This document shows positions 57,127 through 64,000 of a stretch of 64,000 nucleotides of DNA, piece by piece. Positions within the stretch are counted from its first letter, which is position 1. Each line of letters starts with the position of its first letter. Below the pieces are notes generated by a model. It was given only the letters and a program-made list of their open reading frames with translations. It was not told where the DNA came from and made no database searches. The DNA comes from Kitasatospora sp. NBC_01250 (GTDB lineage Bacteria > Actinomycetota > Actinomycetes > Streptomycetales > Streptomycetaceae), in contig NZ_CP108476.1 of the NCBI RefSeq assembly GCF_036226465.1, positions 4,526,001-4,590,000 of the forward strand. Direction: 5' to 3'. A program made the translations under genes and the position numbers.

Positions 57127-57350
57127 ACGCCTACCACGCGCCGCCGGCCCGACACCGGGGCGCGCACCACGACCCGTTGGGTGCCGCGCTCGCCTGGCTG
57201 TGGGCACTCGGCCACCTGATCGTTCTGGCGCTCCTCGGAGTCACGGCACAACACCAGCTCAGCACTGATCACCCCGGCCCGGCCCTGGCGGCCGACCACG
57301 AGCCCGACCGCGAGCCACTACGTGAGCCCGCGGTCGAAACCGGGACCTGA
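57123..57350 (+). CDS. Small single-pass membrane protein
   Basis: 75 residues, GTG start overlapping the previous stop. One hydrophobic segment (GAALAWLWALGHLIVLALLG) is followed by an acidic/His-rich tail. Small membrane proteins of this form accompany HTH/ATP-binding pairs in Streptomyces. Function unknown. Confidence 0.6.
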   Translation: MNAYHAPPARHRGAHHDPLGAALAWLWALGHLIVLALLGVTAQHQLSTDHPGPALAADHEPDREPLREPAVETGT

Positions 57351-57406
57351 CAACGACGCCAGGCCCCGGCACCATCGCGCACCGCAGATCAAAAGGGAGC
57401 ACAGCC

Positions 57407-57511
57407 ATGACGTCCAACAGCGTTCGCCTGGAGGCGCCGCAGCCTCCGCCGCCACCTCCCCCGCCGCCGCCGGCACCGCCGACCCCGCAGCCGCCCTACC
57501 CGGGGCGGTAG
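57407..57511 (+). CDS. 34-residue proline-rich peptide, putative RiPP precursor
   Basis: ATG 57407 with AAGGGAG upstream. It begins MTSNSVRLEAPQ, runs through ten consecutive prolines and ends PTPQPPYPGR. It is followed by a 17-bp attenuator hairpin and then a radical-SAM-like gene, the usual order for a peptide substrate and its enzyme. It may be modified itself (Tyr, Arg or Pro near the C-terminus), act as a scaffold, or be a regulatory leader whose proline run stalls ribosomes. Confidence 0.6.
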   Translation: MTSNSVRLEAPQPPPPPPPPPPAPPTPQPPYPGR

Positions 57512-57523
57512 GCGGAAGAGAGA

Positions 57524-57564
57524 CCGTGCGGGCTTGCCGGACGGAACCCGGCAGGCCCGCACGG
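57524..57564 (+). terminator. Attenuator after the proline-rich peptide gene
   Basis: Arms 57524-57540 and 57548-57564 pair over 17 positions with a single T-G pair, loop seven bases. A proline-rich translated ORF just upstream makes translation-dependent attenuation possible. Confidence 0.7.
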
Positions 57565-57668
57565 GCTGATCCTCCCAGACGGCGGTGGGGAGCACGGCAT
57601 GTCCAGCACAGCGCACAGGGCGGACGACTCATCCCAGGCCCGGTCCAGACACCGACGGAGAACGGATC

Positions 57669-58766
57669 ATGACGGCAGTCCTTGGAGACTCATCAACAGC
57701 AGCGCTCACCCTCCCGCACGTCGAACGCTTGGCGGACCGCTTCGGCGTGCCGGTCGAGGACGCACTGCTCATGGCGATCAACCTGTTCGGCATCTCCTCC
57801 GTCCACGCCCGCCATCGGGCCCGTGTCGCAGTGCGCATGGCCACCCGGCCCGAGGTCTCGTGGATGGTGATCGTCCCGCTCAACGCCGAGGCATCGCCGT
57901 TCAGGCTGGAGGGCGACGACCTCGTGCTGGCCAGCAGCCCAGTCGCCACCGTCGAGCGGGTCGCCGCCGACGAGGCGGTCGGCGGGTACTTCCGGGACGA
58001 TGGGCGCGCCGCCACGCTCAACCCCAATGCCCGTAGCCGCTGCGTGGGGTGCGCGTTCTGCCCGAACACGCTGGAGGCGGCAGCAGACCCCCGGCTCGCC
58101 GAGGAGCGGGAGCTGACCGAGTTGCTCGCCGCCATGGTCGAACAGCACCCCCGCCGGGACCTGACCGAACTGCGCGAGGTCACCGTGTCGACCGGCTGCT
58201 TCGAGCGCGAGCGGGCTGCCGTCGACCACCTGATCGGACTGCGTCAGGTGCTCAGCGCCCACGGAATCGGCGCCCGGATCGGCTTCCTCACCTCGGTGAT
58301 CCGGAGCGCCGGCGCTTTCGAGGAACTGGCCCAGCGCGTGACGCCGTTCGTGCTCCGGCTGACCGCCGAGTGCTTCAGCCGGCGGGACCTGCTGCTCAAG
58401 GCCAGCAAGGCGGTGCTGACGGCCGAGGAGATGCCCGAGGTCCTCCGGCGGGCGATGGCGGCCGGTCATGCCACGTCGTTCACCTACATAGTCGGTCTGG
58501 ACAGCCTCGCGGAACTCAGCGACGGGGTGTCCAAGTTGATCCCGTTCGTCACCGAGTTCCCGAACTTCCAGGTCTACCAGGCGCACAACTCGATCATGGC
58601 TGGCCTGCGGGCCGGTGGGTCGGACTCACTGGAGTTCTACCTCCGAGCGCGCCGCGAGATCGAGCGGATCGTGAGCCCGACCGGGCTCCGTCCGGCAGCC
58701 TGGGAGTGCTACCGGCCGCTGTGGTACTTCACCTTCGACGGCGAGAGCCTGGTGCCCCCGTGCTGA
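57669..58766 (+). CDS. Radical-SAM-like protein with CX2CX2C motif
   Basis: 365 residues. The cysteines are C125, C128 and C131 (RSRCVGCAFCPN). Downstream barrel-like segments are EVTVSTGCFERERAAVDHLI, HGIGARIGFLTSVIRSAG, FVLRLTAECFSRRDLLLKAS and FTYIVGLDSLAELS. The fold pattern resembles radical SAM enzymes, but the canonical spacing is CX3CX2C. ATG 57669 follows CGGAG. It overlaps the next gene by seven bases. It may bind a 4Fe-4S cluster in an unusual loop. Substrate may be the peptide at 57407 or a small molecule. Confidence 0.7.
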   Translation: MTAVLGDSSTAALTLPHVERLADRFGVPVEDALLMAINLFGISSVHARHRARVAVRMATRPEVSWMVIVPLNAEASPFRLEGDDLVLASSPVATVERVAADEAVGGYFRDDGRAATLNPNARSRCVGCAFCPNTLEAAADPRLAEERELTELLAAMVEQHPRRDLTELREVTVSTGCFERERAAVDHLIGLRQVLSAHGIGARIGFLTSVIRSAGAFEELAQRVTPFVLRLTAECFSRRDLLLKASKAVLTAEEMPEVLRRAMAAGHATSFTYIVGLDSLAELSDGVSKLIPFVTEFPNFQVYQAHNSIMAGLRAGGSDSLEFYLRARREIERIVSPTGLRPAAWECYRPLWYFTFDGESLVPPC

Positions 58767-60805
58767 GCCGGGCCGATGCGCTCTGGAGGGCCACCGTCTA
58801 CGTGTCGGTGGTGCTCCTGCACCTCGACGAGAACGTGCTCCTGGCAGAGCCCTTGCGAGCCCGCCACATCAAGCGCCGACCGACGGGCCACTGGGGAACG
58901 GTGCCGGGAACCGCGTGGGCCCTTGCCCACACGGCGCTCGCAGCGGGGGATGCGGCTCCCTGCCGGGCCCTCGTTCCCGTACTCGGTGCCGGCCACGCGG
59001 GTGTGGTGCAGCTGGCCTTCGCATGGTTGTCGGGAGAGCTCGCCTTGGTACGTCCGCAGTATTCCCGGGATGCTGCGGGCCTGGCGCGTCTGGCCCACGA
59101 CTTTCCCGAGGTGGACGGCCTTGGGGCAGAGGTTCACCCTCTACTCGGAGCGGGGTCGGCTCCTGGGGGCTGTCTCGGTGGTGCCTTGGCGTTCAGCCAC
59201 GGGTTCGCACTGGACACGCCCGACCGGGTCGTTCTCCCGATCATCGGGGACGGCGAGTGCGAAACGCCCACCACAGCGGCCTCCTGGCTCGCGGCACGGG
59301 CGTTGCCTGCAAGCGCGGTTGTCCCGATCATCCACGTCAACGGCTTCCGCATGGGCGACCGGTCCCTGTTGGGAGCGATGACGGACGGGGAACTCGCCGG
59401 ATACGCGGCCGGGCTGGGCTGGCAGAGCCGCGTGGTGCACGTGTCCGCTGCCTCCCGCGATGAACACGAGTCCTTCCGACAGGCCCTCCTGGAGTCCGTG
59501 GGGCAGGCCGCAGACGGTGCGCGTACCGCCGTCTTCCTGCGGTGCATGAAAGGCTGGAGCGGGCCGGAGCAGATCGGTGAACGGCCCCTCCTCGGCACAC
59601 CTGACACCCACAAGACACCGCTCGGCCTGGCGCGCGAAGACGGCGGCCAGCGAGAGCTTCTGGGGCAGTGGCTCGCCTCGTACCGGCCGGCAGAGCTGTT
59701 CGACACCGACGGGCGCCCGACCGGAGAGCTGGCCAGCGCGCTCGAAACGGCAGGGCGGCACCCGGCAGCCCCGCTCTCTCAGCCGACCGCGATCCAGCCC
59801 GTGCGCCGTCCGACCTGGGACGGCGGCGACTTCGGGTACGCCATGGACCAAGTTCTTCGGAACCACGCCGTCGCAGGGGACTTCCGCCTCTTCAGCCCTG
59901 ACGAGCTCGCCTCGAACCGCCTCGGTGCACTTCAGGACGAGCCATGGGTGTCCGAGGTCCTGGCAGAGGAGGTCCTGCTGGGATGGCTGTGTGGCTGGCT
60001 CGCCGGTGGCCGACGCGGTGTCCTGGTGTCCTACGAGGCTTTCGCGCCGCTCCTGACCTCCGGAGTAGTCGGCCACCTCAAGCACCGCCGGCTCACCGCC
60101 GGAGCCCCCGCACCAAGCCTCAACCTGCTGCTGACCTCGTACGGGTGGCACAACGTCTACACGCACGGCGACCCCTCTCTGGCGACTGCCCTACTGGCGA
60201 CATGCGATCCGGCCGTGCGGGTGCTGACCCCGGCGGACCCTGCGCGGGCGGCCCTCGTCCTGGACGAGGCACTGAGGTCGACCGGCCGCGTCAACGTGGT
60301 AGTCGCTGGCAAACATGCGACGGCACGGCAGCCGGACGAGACCATCGAGCAGGAACTGGCACGGGGCTTGGCGGTCTGGCCCCACCTGAGCGATGAGGGC
60401 GAGCCCGAGCTCACCATCCTGGTTGCAGGCGATCTTCCCTCGGAGGTCACCACAGTGGCGGTTCCCGTGATCCGGGCCCAGTTGGGCTGCCGGATTCGCG
60501 TCGTGGGCGTGCTGGACCTGACGGTCCTCGGAGATCCGCAGATCTGGCCAAGGGGCCTGTCGGCGGCCGAGAGAGCGACGTACCTCGGCGAGAACGCCGC
60601 GATCCTCGTGGCCACGCTGGGCCACCCGGCTGCCGTCTGGGGACTGCTCGCCAGCCGGCTCGGCCGTCCCGTCGAAGTCATCGGCTGGCGCGAGCCCGCC
60701 GGGCCGATGTCCCAGGCGACACTCGCTGGTGAACTCGGCCTCGACCCGGCTGGTCTGCTCAAGGCCGCCCGCAAGCTGACCGCCTCGCGGAAGGTGGCGT
60801 GCTGA
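58760..60805 (+). CDS. Phosphoketolase-like ThDP enzyme
   Basis: 681 residues, GTG start. The N-terminus matches phosphoketolases (HIKRRPTGHWGTVPGTAWAL; GAGHAGVVQLAFAWLSGEL). The ThDP/Mg site is GDGECETPTTAASW, followed by HVNGFRMGDRSLL. It is about 110 residues shorter than typical phosphoketolases. Known members cleave xylulose- or fructose-phosphate to acetyl phosphate. In this operon it may instead act as a specialised sugar-phosphate lyase or epimerase feeding the pathway. It shares TGATG with the enolase-type gene. Confidence 0.78.
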   Translation: MLSRADALWRATVYVSVVLLHLDENVLLAEPLRARHIKRRPTGHWGTVPGTAWALAHTALAAGDAAPCRALVPVLGAGHAGVVQLAFAWLSGELALVRPQYSRDAAGLARLAHDFPEVDGLGAEVHPLLGAGSAPGGCLGGALAFSHGFALDTPDRVVLPIIGDGECETPTTAASWLAARALPASAVVPIIHVNGFRMGDRSLLGAMTDGELAGYAAGLGWQSRVVHVSAASRDEHESFRQALLESVGQAADGARTAVFLRCMKGWSGPEQIGERPLLGTPDTHKTPLGLAREDGGQRELLGQWLASYRPAELFDTDGRPTGELASALETAGRHPAAPLSQPTAIQPVRRPTWDGGDFGYAMDQVLRNHAVAGDFRLFSPDELASNRLGALQDEPWVSEVLAEEVLLGWLCGWLAGGRRGVLVSYEAFAPLLTSGVVGHLKHRRLTAGAPAPSLNLLLTSYGWHNVYTHGDPSLATALLATCDPAVRVLTPADPARAALVLDEALRSTGRVNVVVAGKHATARQPDETIEQELARGLAVWPHLSDEGEPELTILVAGDLPSEVTTVAVPVIRAQLGCRIRVVGVLDLTVLGDPQIWPRGLSAAERATYLGENAAILVATLGHPAAVWGLLASRLGRPVEVIGWREPAGPMSQATLAGELGLDPAGLLKAARKLTASRKVAC

Positions 60806-61854
60806 TGGACGTCACCATCGACAAGGTCGAAACGATGCTGGCCGGAGCAGATGCGCCTGCCGGGGACGACACCGTCTTCGTCACCGTGCACGGCGGCGGC
60901 CAGACAGGTTGGTACGGCCCGGTCAGCGAGCCCGTCGGCCGCGCTGTCGACGTGCTGTCCCACGCTACGATCGGCCACCTCGTGACCGACCACGACGGCC
61001 ACCGAGCACGACTGCAGGTCGCGGCCGCCGGACTGGTCGGCAGCGTGGCCGAGTGGGCCGTCGGAGCAGTGGACTGTGCTCTGTGGGATCTTCACGGACG
61101 TCTGACCGATCGGCCGGTAGCCGACCTGTTGGCCCCGGCAGCGAGCCGCTCGTCCGTACCGGCGTACGCCTCGTGGCTCCGCCTTGATCTCAGCGGCCCT
61201 CCCGCGCCGGGTGCCCTGACCCAAGTCGCCGACGAAGGCTGGGCCTTCACCAAGTGGGGTCTCCGGCGCCGACCGGATTCCACTACCGCCACCGAAGCGA
61301 GTCACCTTCTCCAGTCCGTGGACCGGGCAGCCGAGATCCTCGGCAAGGGCTTCGCCGTCGACGCGGTCGGAACGTGGAGCCCCGAGCTCGCCACTGCGTT
61401 CGCGAAGCGATTCGACAACCCAGCACTCACCTGGCTGGAAGACCCCTTGCCGGAGCACTACCTGCGGATCTACCACCGCCTTGCCAACGCCGGCCTGCCC
61501 GTGGCCGTAGGGGAGCGACTGCGGCCGGACGAAGACCTGCCCCTGCTGTTCGACCAGGTGAGGCCGAAGGCGCTCACCATCGACGTCGTCGGGTGTGGCG
61601 GGCTCACCCGTGCCGTCGAGATCACCGCAGCCGCTCGCAAGGTCGGCGTCCCCGTCTACCCCCACGGACGTTCGATGGTGCCGGGGATCCACCTGGCGGC
61701 GGCCTTTCCCGACGCCGTCCCTGCCGTCGAGTACCGCCGTCAGTGGGAGCCCCGCCGCCAGACCCTCTACGCCGAACCCTGGACACCCGAGCACGGCCAG
61801 CTCCCCTCGCCCCGACCCCCCGGCCTCGGCACCCAACCGCGGAGACCCCAATGA
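60805..61854 (+). CDS. Enolase-superfamily enzyme (mandelate racemase type)
   Basis: 349 residues. The capping domain is followed by the barrel with acid ligands FAVDAVG, WLEDPLP and VGERLRPDED, then LTIDVVGCGGL and a histidine in YPHGRSM. The second-strand lysine motif reads TKWG, with one lysine rather than KxK. It abstracts a proton alpha to a carboxylate for dehydration, racemisation or epimerisation. It is coupled on both sides (TGATG, ATGA). Confidence 0.82.
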   Translation: MDVTIDKVETMLAGADAPAGDDTVFVTVHGGGQTGWYGPVSEPVGRAVDVLSHATIGHLVTDHDGHRARLQVAAAGLVGSVAEWAVGAVDCALWDLHGRLTDRPVADLLAPAASRSSVPAYASWLRLDLSGPPAPGALTQVADEGWAFTKWGLRRRPDSTTATEASHLLQSVDRAAEILGKGFAVDAVGTWSPELATAFAKRFDNPALTWLEDPLPEHYLRIYHRLANAGLPVAVGERLRPDEDLPLLFDQVRPKALTIDVVGCGGLTRAVEITAAARKVGVPVYPHGRSMVPGIHLAAAFPDAVPAVEYRRQWEPRRQTLYAEPWTPEHGQLPSPRPPGLGTQPRRPQ

Positions 61855-62291
61855 CCCGGAGCAGCGAGAGCCTTCCCGTCCGCGGCACCACCCGGCACGA
61901 CGAACAGGGCCCCCTCCTCGTACTCGACCACCGCCTCGACGGCCACGACACCTTCCTGTCCGGCGAACTCGACCTTGGCGATGGGCGCGCGCCGGTGCGC
62001 ATCATCAGCCTCGACGACGTCACCGTCCTGCGGCCGATGCATCGGGCGGCGGTGCCAGCGCCCGTCTGGTCGGGCACGCTTCACCTGCCGCACGGACTGC
62101 GTCCGCGCACCATCCCGACGGACCTCGCGGAGGCGGCCCAGAGGCACGGACGCAACCTGGACGCGCTCGACCAGGCGGAGACGCGGTATGCGCTCACCTT
62201 CCTCGGAGAGGCCACGACGGAGTCGATCCGTACAGCGCGCATCGAGGCGATCGTCTCCGCCTTGCCCGTCACCGGAATGGAGACCACCTGA
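61851..62291 (+). CDS. Conserved-looking protein of unknown function
   Basis: 146 residues (MTRSSESLPVRG...), soluble, with a beta-rich first half (PLLVLDHRLDGHDTFLSGEL) and a helical end (ESIRTARIEAIVSALP). No family recognised. ATGA and TGATG overlaps bind it into the operon, so it is probably a dedicated pathway protein. Confidence 0.6.
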   Translation: MTRSSESLPVRGTTRHDEQGPLLVLDHRLDGHDTFLSGELDLGDGRAPVRIISLDDVTVLRPMHRAAVPAPVWSGTLHLPHGLRPRTIPTDLAEAAQRHGRNLDALDQAETRYALTFLGEATTESIRTARIEAIVSALPVTGMETT

Positions 62292-62953
62292 TGGAGCCCG
62301 TCGGATCGCTGATCAGCCTCGACATCGGAGGCACGCTGGGGAACGCGCAGGGCCCGGGTCTCGCCGCCCACCTGGCCGCCGCCTCGCCGCTCGGCCCGAA
62401 GCAAGCCCGACGCATCATGCGCGACGTCCTGCACACCGCGCCCGAGATCACCGATGCGGTGGTCGACCGGGTGTGCCACGCCCTGAGCATCGAACCCTCG
62501 GTCTTCCCCCGAGACCTTCCGGTGGCCCCGCTCGTACTGTTCCCGGGGACGGTCGACGCGCTGCAGGAACTCAGCCGGGAGGCGACCGTCGTGACGCTGT
62601 CCAACGTCACATGCACGGAGGCCGACCCCGAGCGACTCCTCAAGCTCCTGTCCCCTTGGGTCAGCGGCCACTTCCCCTCGTGCCGTACCGGCTACGCCAA
62701 GCCGGACCACCGGGCCTTCTGGGCGGTCGCCGACTCGCACCAGGTGTCGCCCTCGCAGATCATCCACGTCGGCGACGACTGGGAGTGCGACATCCGAGGA
62801 GCCACGGACGCAGGGCTGCGCGCCGTGTGGGTATCCCACGGACGTACGGTTCCTGACGAAACGTCACTCGTTGGACATGGCGTGCTGGTGGCCAACGATC
62901 TCGCTGATGCTGTGCAGCACGTACGTCATCTACTCGCACGGAGGCTTCCATGA
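62291..62953 (+). CDS. HAD-superfamily hydrolase with altered motif I
   Basis: 220 residues. Motif I reads SLDIGGTLG, motif II TLSNVT, motif III lysine in GYAKPDHRAF, motif IV GDDWECDIRGA. The nucleophile Asp is present but the usual second Asp (DxD) is Gly, so phosphatase acid-base catalysis may be altered. It is coupled to both neighbours. Confidence 0.82.
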   Translation: MEPVGSLISLDIGGTLGNAQGPGLAAHLAAASPLGPKQARRIMRDVLHTAPEITDAVVDRVCHALSIEPSVFPRDLPVAPLVLFPGTVDALQELSREATVVTLSNVTCTEADPERLLKLLSPWVSGHFPSCRTGYAKPDHRAFWAVADSHQVSPSQIIHVGDDWECDIRGATDAGLRAVWVSHGRTVPDETSLVGHGVLVANDLADAVQHVRHLLARRLP

Positions 62954-63741
62954 GCTTGTTCACCGGCACCGTCGGCTACTACCGCCAGTACCGCCCGGGT
63001 ATCCCGGAGGAGGTCGCCGCTGTCCTCGACCAGGCCGCACCGAAGAGCAGCCCTCGCCGGCTCCTGGACGTCGGCACCGGTACCGGCCTGGTCGCCGAGG
63101 CCCTGCTGGACCGGTTCGACGACATCATCGCGATCGACAACGACAGCGAGATGCTCGCGGCGGCGGAGTCGGCTCTCCGCCCCGCACTGCCGGACGGGAC
63201 TGCCCTGGCACTCGTCGAGTCCACGGCCGAGGACTTCACGCCTCCGGCGGGCTGGCTCGCCGACCTCGTCACGATCTGCCGGGCCTTCCACTGGCTCGAC
63301 CAGGCCACCGTCCTCGCGCTCCTCGACGACCAGGTCGCGCCGGACGGTGCGGTCGCGATCTTCGGGGACAACAGCTTCTGGGCTGCGGACAGCCCCTGGA
63401 AGCAGTCCGTGCGCGCGGTCGTCCAGGAGTTCCTCGGAGAGGAGCGCCAGGCTGGCAGTAGCACCTTCAAGCACCACAACCGGCCCTACAGCGAAATCAT
63501 GGAGGAGTCCCCGTTCAACCAGGTCGAAGAGGTCCGGGTGCCGGTCCAGCGCACCTGGACCACCGAGGGCATTCTCGGCTATCTCTACTCGACCAGCTTC
63601 GCCGCACCTCATCTTTTCGGCGATCGACTCGCCGACTTCGAGGCCGCTGTCCGGGCCGCCCTCGCCGAGCACAGCAGCGACGACACGTTCCTCGAGGAGA
63701 ACGAGTTCCTCATCCGGATCGGCCGCCGGAGCGGGACATGA
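62950..63741 (+). CDS. Class I SAM-dependent methyltransferase
   Basis: 263 residues, Rossmann fold with motif I LLDVGTGTGLVAEALL, acidic post-I IAIDNDSEMLAAA and CRAFHWLD. It resembles small-molecule O/N/C-methyltransferases of the ubiE/COQ5-like type. ATGA overlaps on both sides. Confidence 0.85.
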   Translation: MSLFTGTVGYYRQYRPGIPEEVAAVLDQAAPKSSPRRLLDVGTGTGLVAEALLDRFDDIIAIDNDSEMLAAAESALRPALPDGTALALVESTAEDFTPPAGWLADLVTICRAFHWLDQATVLALLDDQVAPDGAVAIFGDNSFWAADSPWKQSVRAVVQEFLGEERQAGSSTFKHHNRPYSEIMEESPFNQVEEVRVPVQRTWTTEGILGYLYSTSFAAPHLFGDRLADFEAAVRAALAEHSSDDTFLEENEFLIRIGRRSGT

Positions 63742-64000
63742 CGCCAGCTGCAGCAACGGCTCGGCAGTACGGTCGGCTTGCCGCCCCGGTCGTCGCTGCC
63801 GAGCTCGGTGCCGGATCGGTGCTGTGCCTGCCGATCGGCTCCGTTGAACAGCACGGCCCCCACCTGCCGTTGAACACGGACACGGTCATCGCGGAGCAGT
63901 TCACCACCCGCCTGGTCGAGCGCTACGGCGACCACCACGACCTGTGGGCGCTGCCGGCGATCCCGTACGGCCTGTCGCTGGAACACATCTGGTCGCCCGG
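63738..64000 (+). CDS. Creatininase-family protein (partial, runs off the window)
   Basis: The first 87 residues contain LPIGSVEQHGPHLPLNTDTV, carrying the Glu, His and Asp metal ligands of creatininase-family amidohydrolases. Relatives such as MftE trim a RiPP precursor in mycofactocin synthesis, so a peptidase or amide-hydrolase role on a pathway intermediate is attractive. The gene is cut by the window end. Confidence 0.82.
   Translation, partial: MTPAAATARQYGRLAAPVVAAELGAGSVLCLPIGSVEQHGPHLPLNTDTVIAEQFTTRLVERYGDHHDLWALPAIPYGLSLEHIWSP

Overview
The window is high-GC actinobacterial DNA, almost certainly from Streptomyces or a close relative such as Kitasatospora. The signs are GC-rich third codon positions, GTG and TTG starts, SARP-type 11-bp operator repeats, a gamma-butyrolactone-receptor-like TetR protein, and HTH/ATP-binding-protein regulator pairs. 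It is mostly accessory and secondary-metabolism DNA.

Region 1 (about 2-42 kb) is one large biosynthetic locus that I read as a long-chain azoxy (valanimycin-family) cluster. It contains a counterpart of nearly every step known or proposed for valanimycin: an alkylamine-forming class III aminotransferase, a flavin-dependent N-hydroxylase with flavin reductase (VlmH/VlmR type), an extra seryl-tRNA synthetase (VlmL type), an MprF/DUF2156-type aminoacyl-tRNA transferase (VlmA type), a small His-rich membrane protein (VlmO-like) and a ferritin-like diiron enzyme. It also has a diacylglycerol-kinase-like enzyme and an MmgE/PrpD-like dehydratase (VlmJ/VlmK type). The alkyl chain is supplied by a KS-AT-DH*-KR-ACP polyketide synthase, two free ACPs, KASII, KASIII, a FabI-like enoyl reductase, a thioesterase, an acyl-AMP ligase and an acyl reductase. 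A membrane desaturase, a P450 and a luciferase-like oxidoreductase would tailor it.

The most striking feature is at 1966-2062 (minus strand). It is a complete serine-type tRNA with a long variable arm, G73 and an encoded CCA, but its anticodon arm is replaced by a GC-rich hairpin with no U33 and no usable anticodon. It has its own SARP-type promoter, sharing geometry with seven other promoters of the cluster, and its own terminator. It sits divergent from the aminoacyl-tRNA transferase gene. I propose a non-decoding tRNA dedicated to delivering serine for azoxy biosynthesis.

Region 2 (7.6-12.4 kb) is a small RiPP-like locus nested between fabI and serS. It holds an MFS exporter, an ArsR-type regulator, a radical SAM/SPASM enzyme, a 24-residue peptide gene followed by an attenuator hairpin, a SARP gene, and a second 24-residue peptide related to the first. 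Five 11-bp-spaced heptamers lie between the divergent units.

Region 3 (42.5-45.7 kb) holds a TetR/hydrolase pair with an operator and a SMI1-like protein. At 45.87 kb lies a 3' fragment of tRNA-Gly(CCC) with its terminator, an attachment-site scar. Beyond it (46-55 kb) is a defence/stress island: a HigB/HigA-peptidase pair coupled to a zinc-ribbon GIY-YIG-like protein, restriction-gene debris, a tRNA-guanine-transglycosylase-like protein paired with an HTH-ImmA/IrrE protease, a phosphorothioate-sensing HNH endonuclease and a Nudix hydrolase.

Region 4 (55.2-64 kb, running off the window) is an apparently uncharacterised pathway. A regulator pair precedes a 34-residue proline-rich peptide gene with a 17-bp attenuator hairpin. 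Then come seven coupled genes: a radical-SAM-like protein with an unusual CX2CX2C motif, a phosphoketolase-like enzyme, an enolase-superfamily enzyme, a small unknown, a HAD-fold protein, a methyltransferase and a creatininase-family protein.
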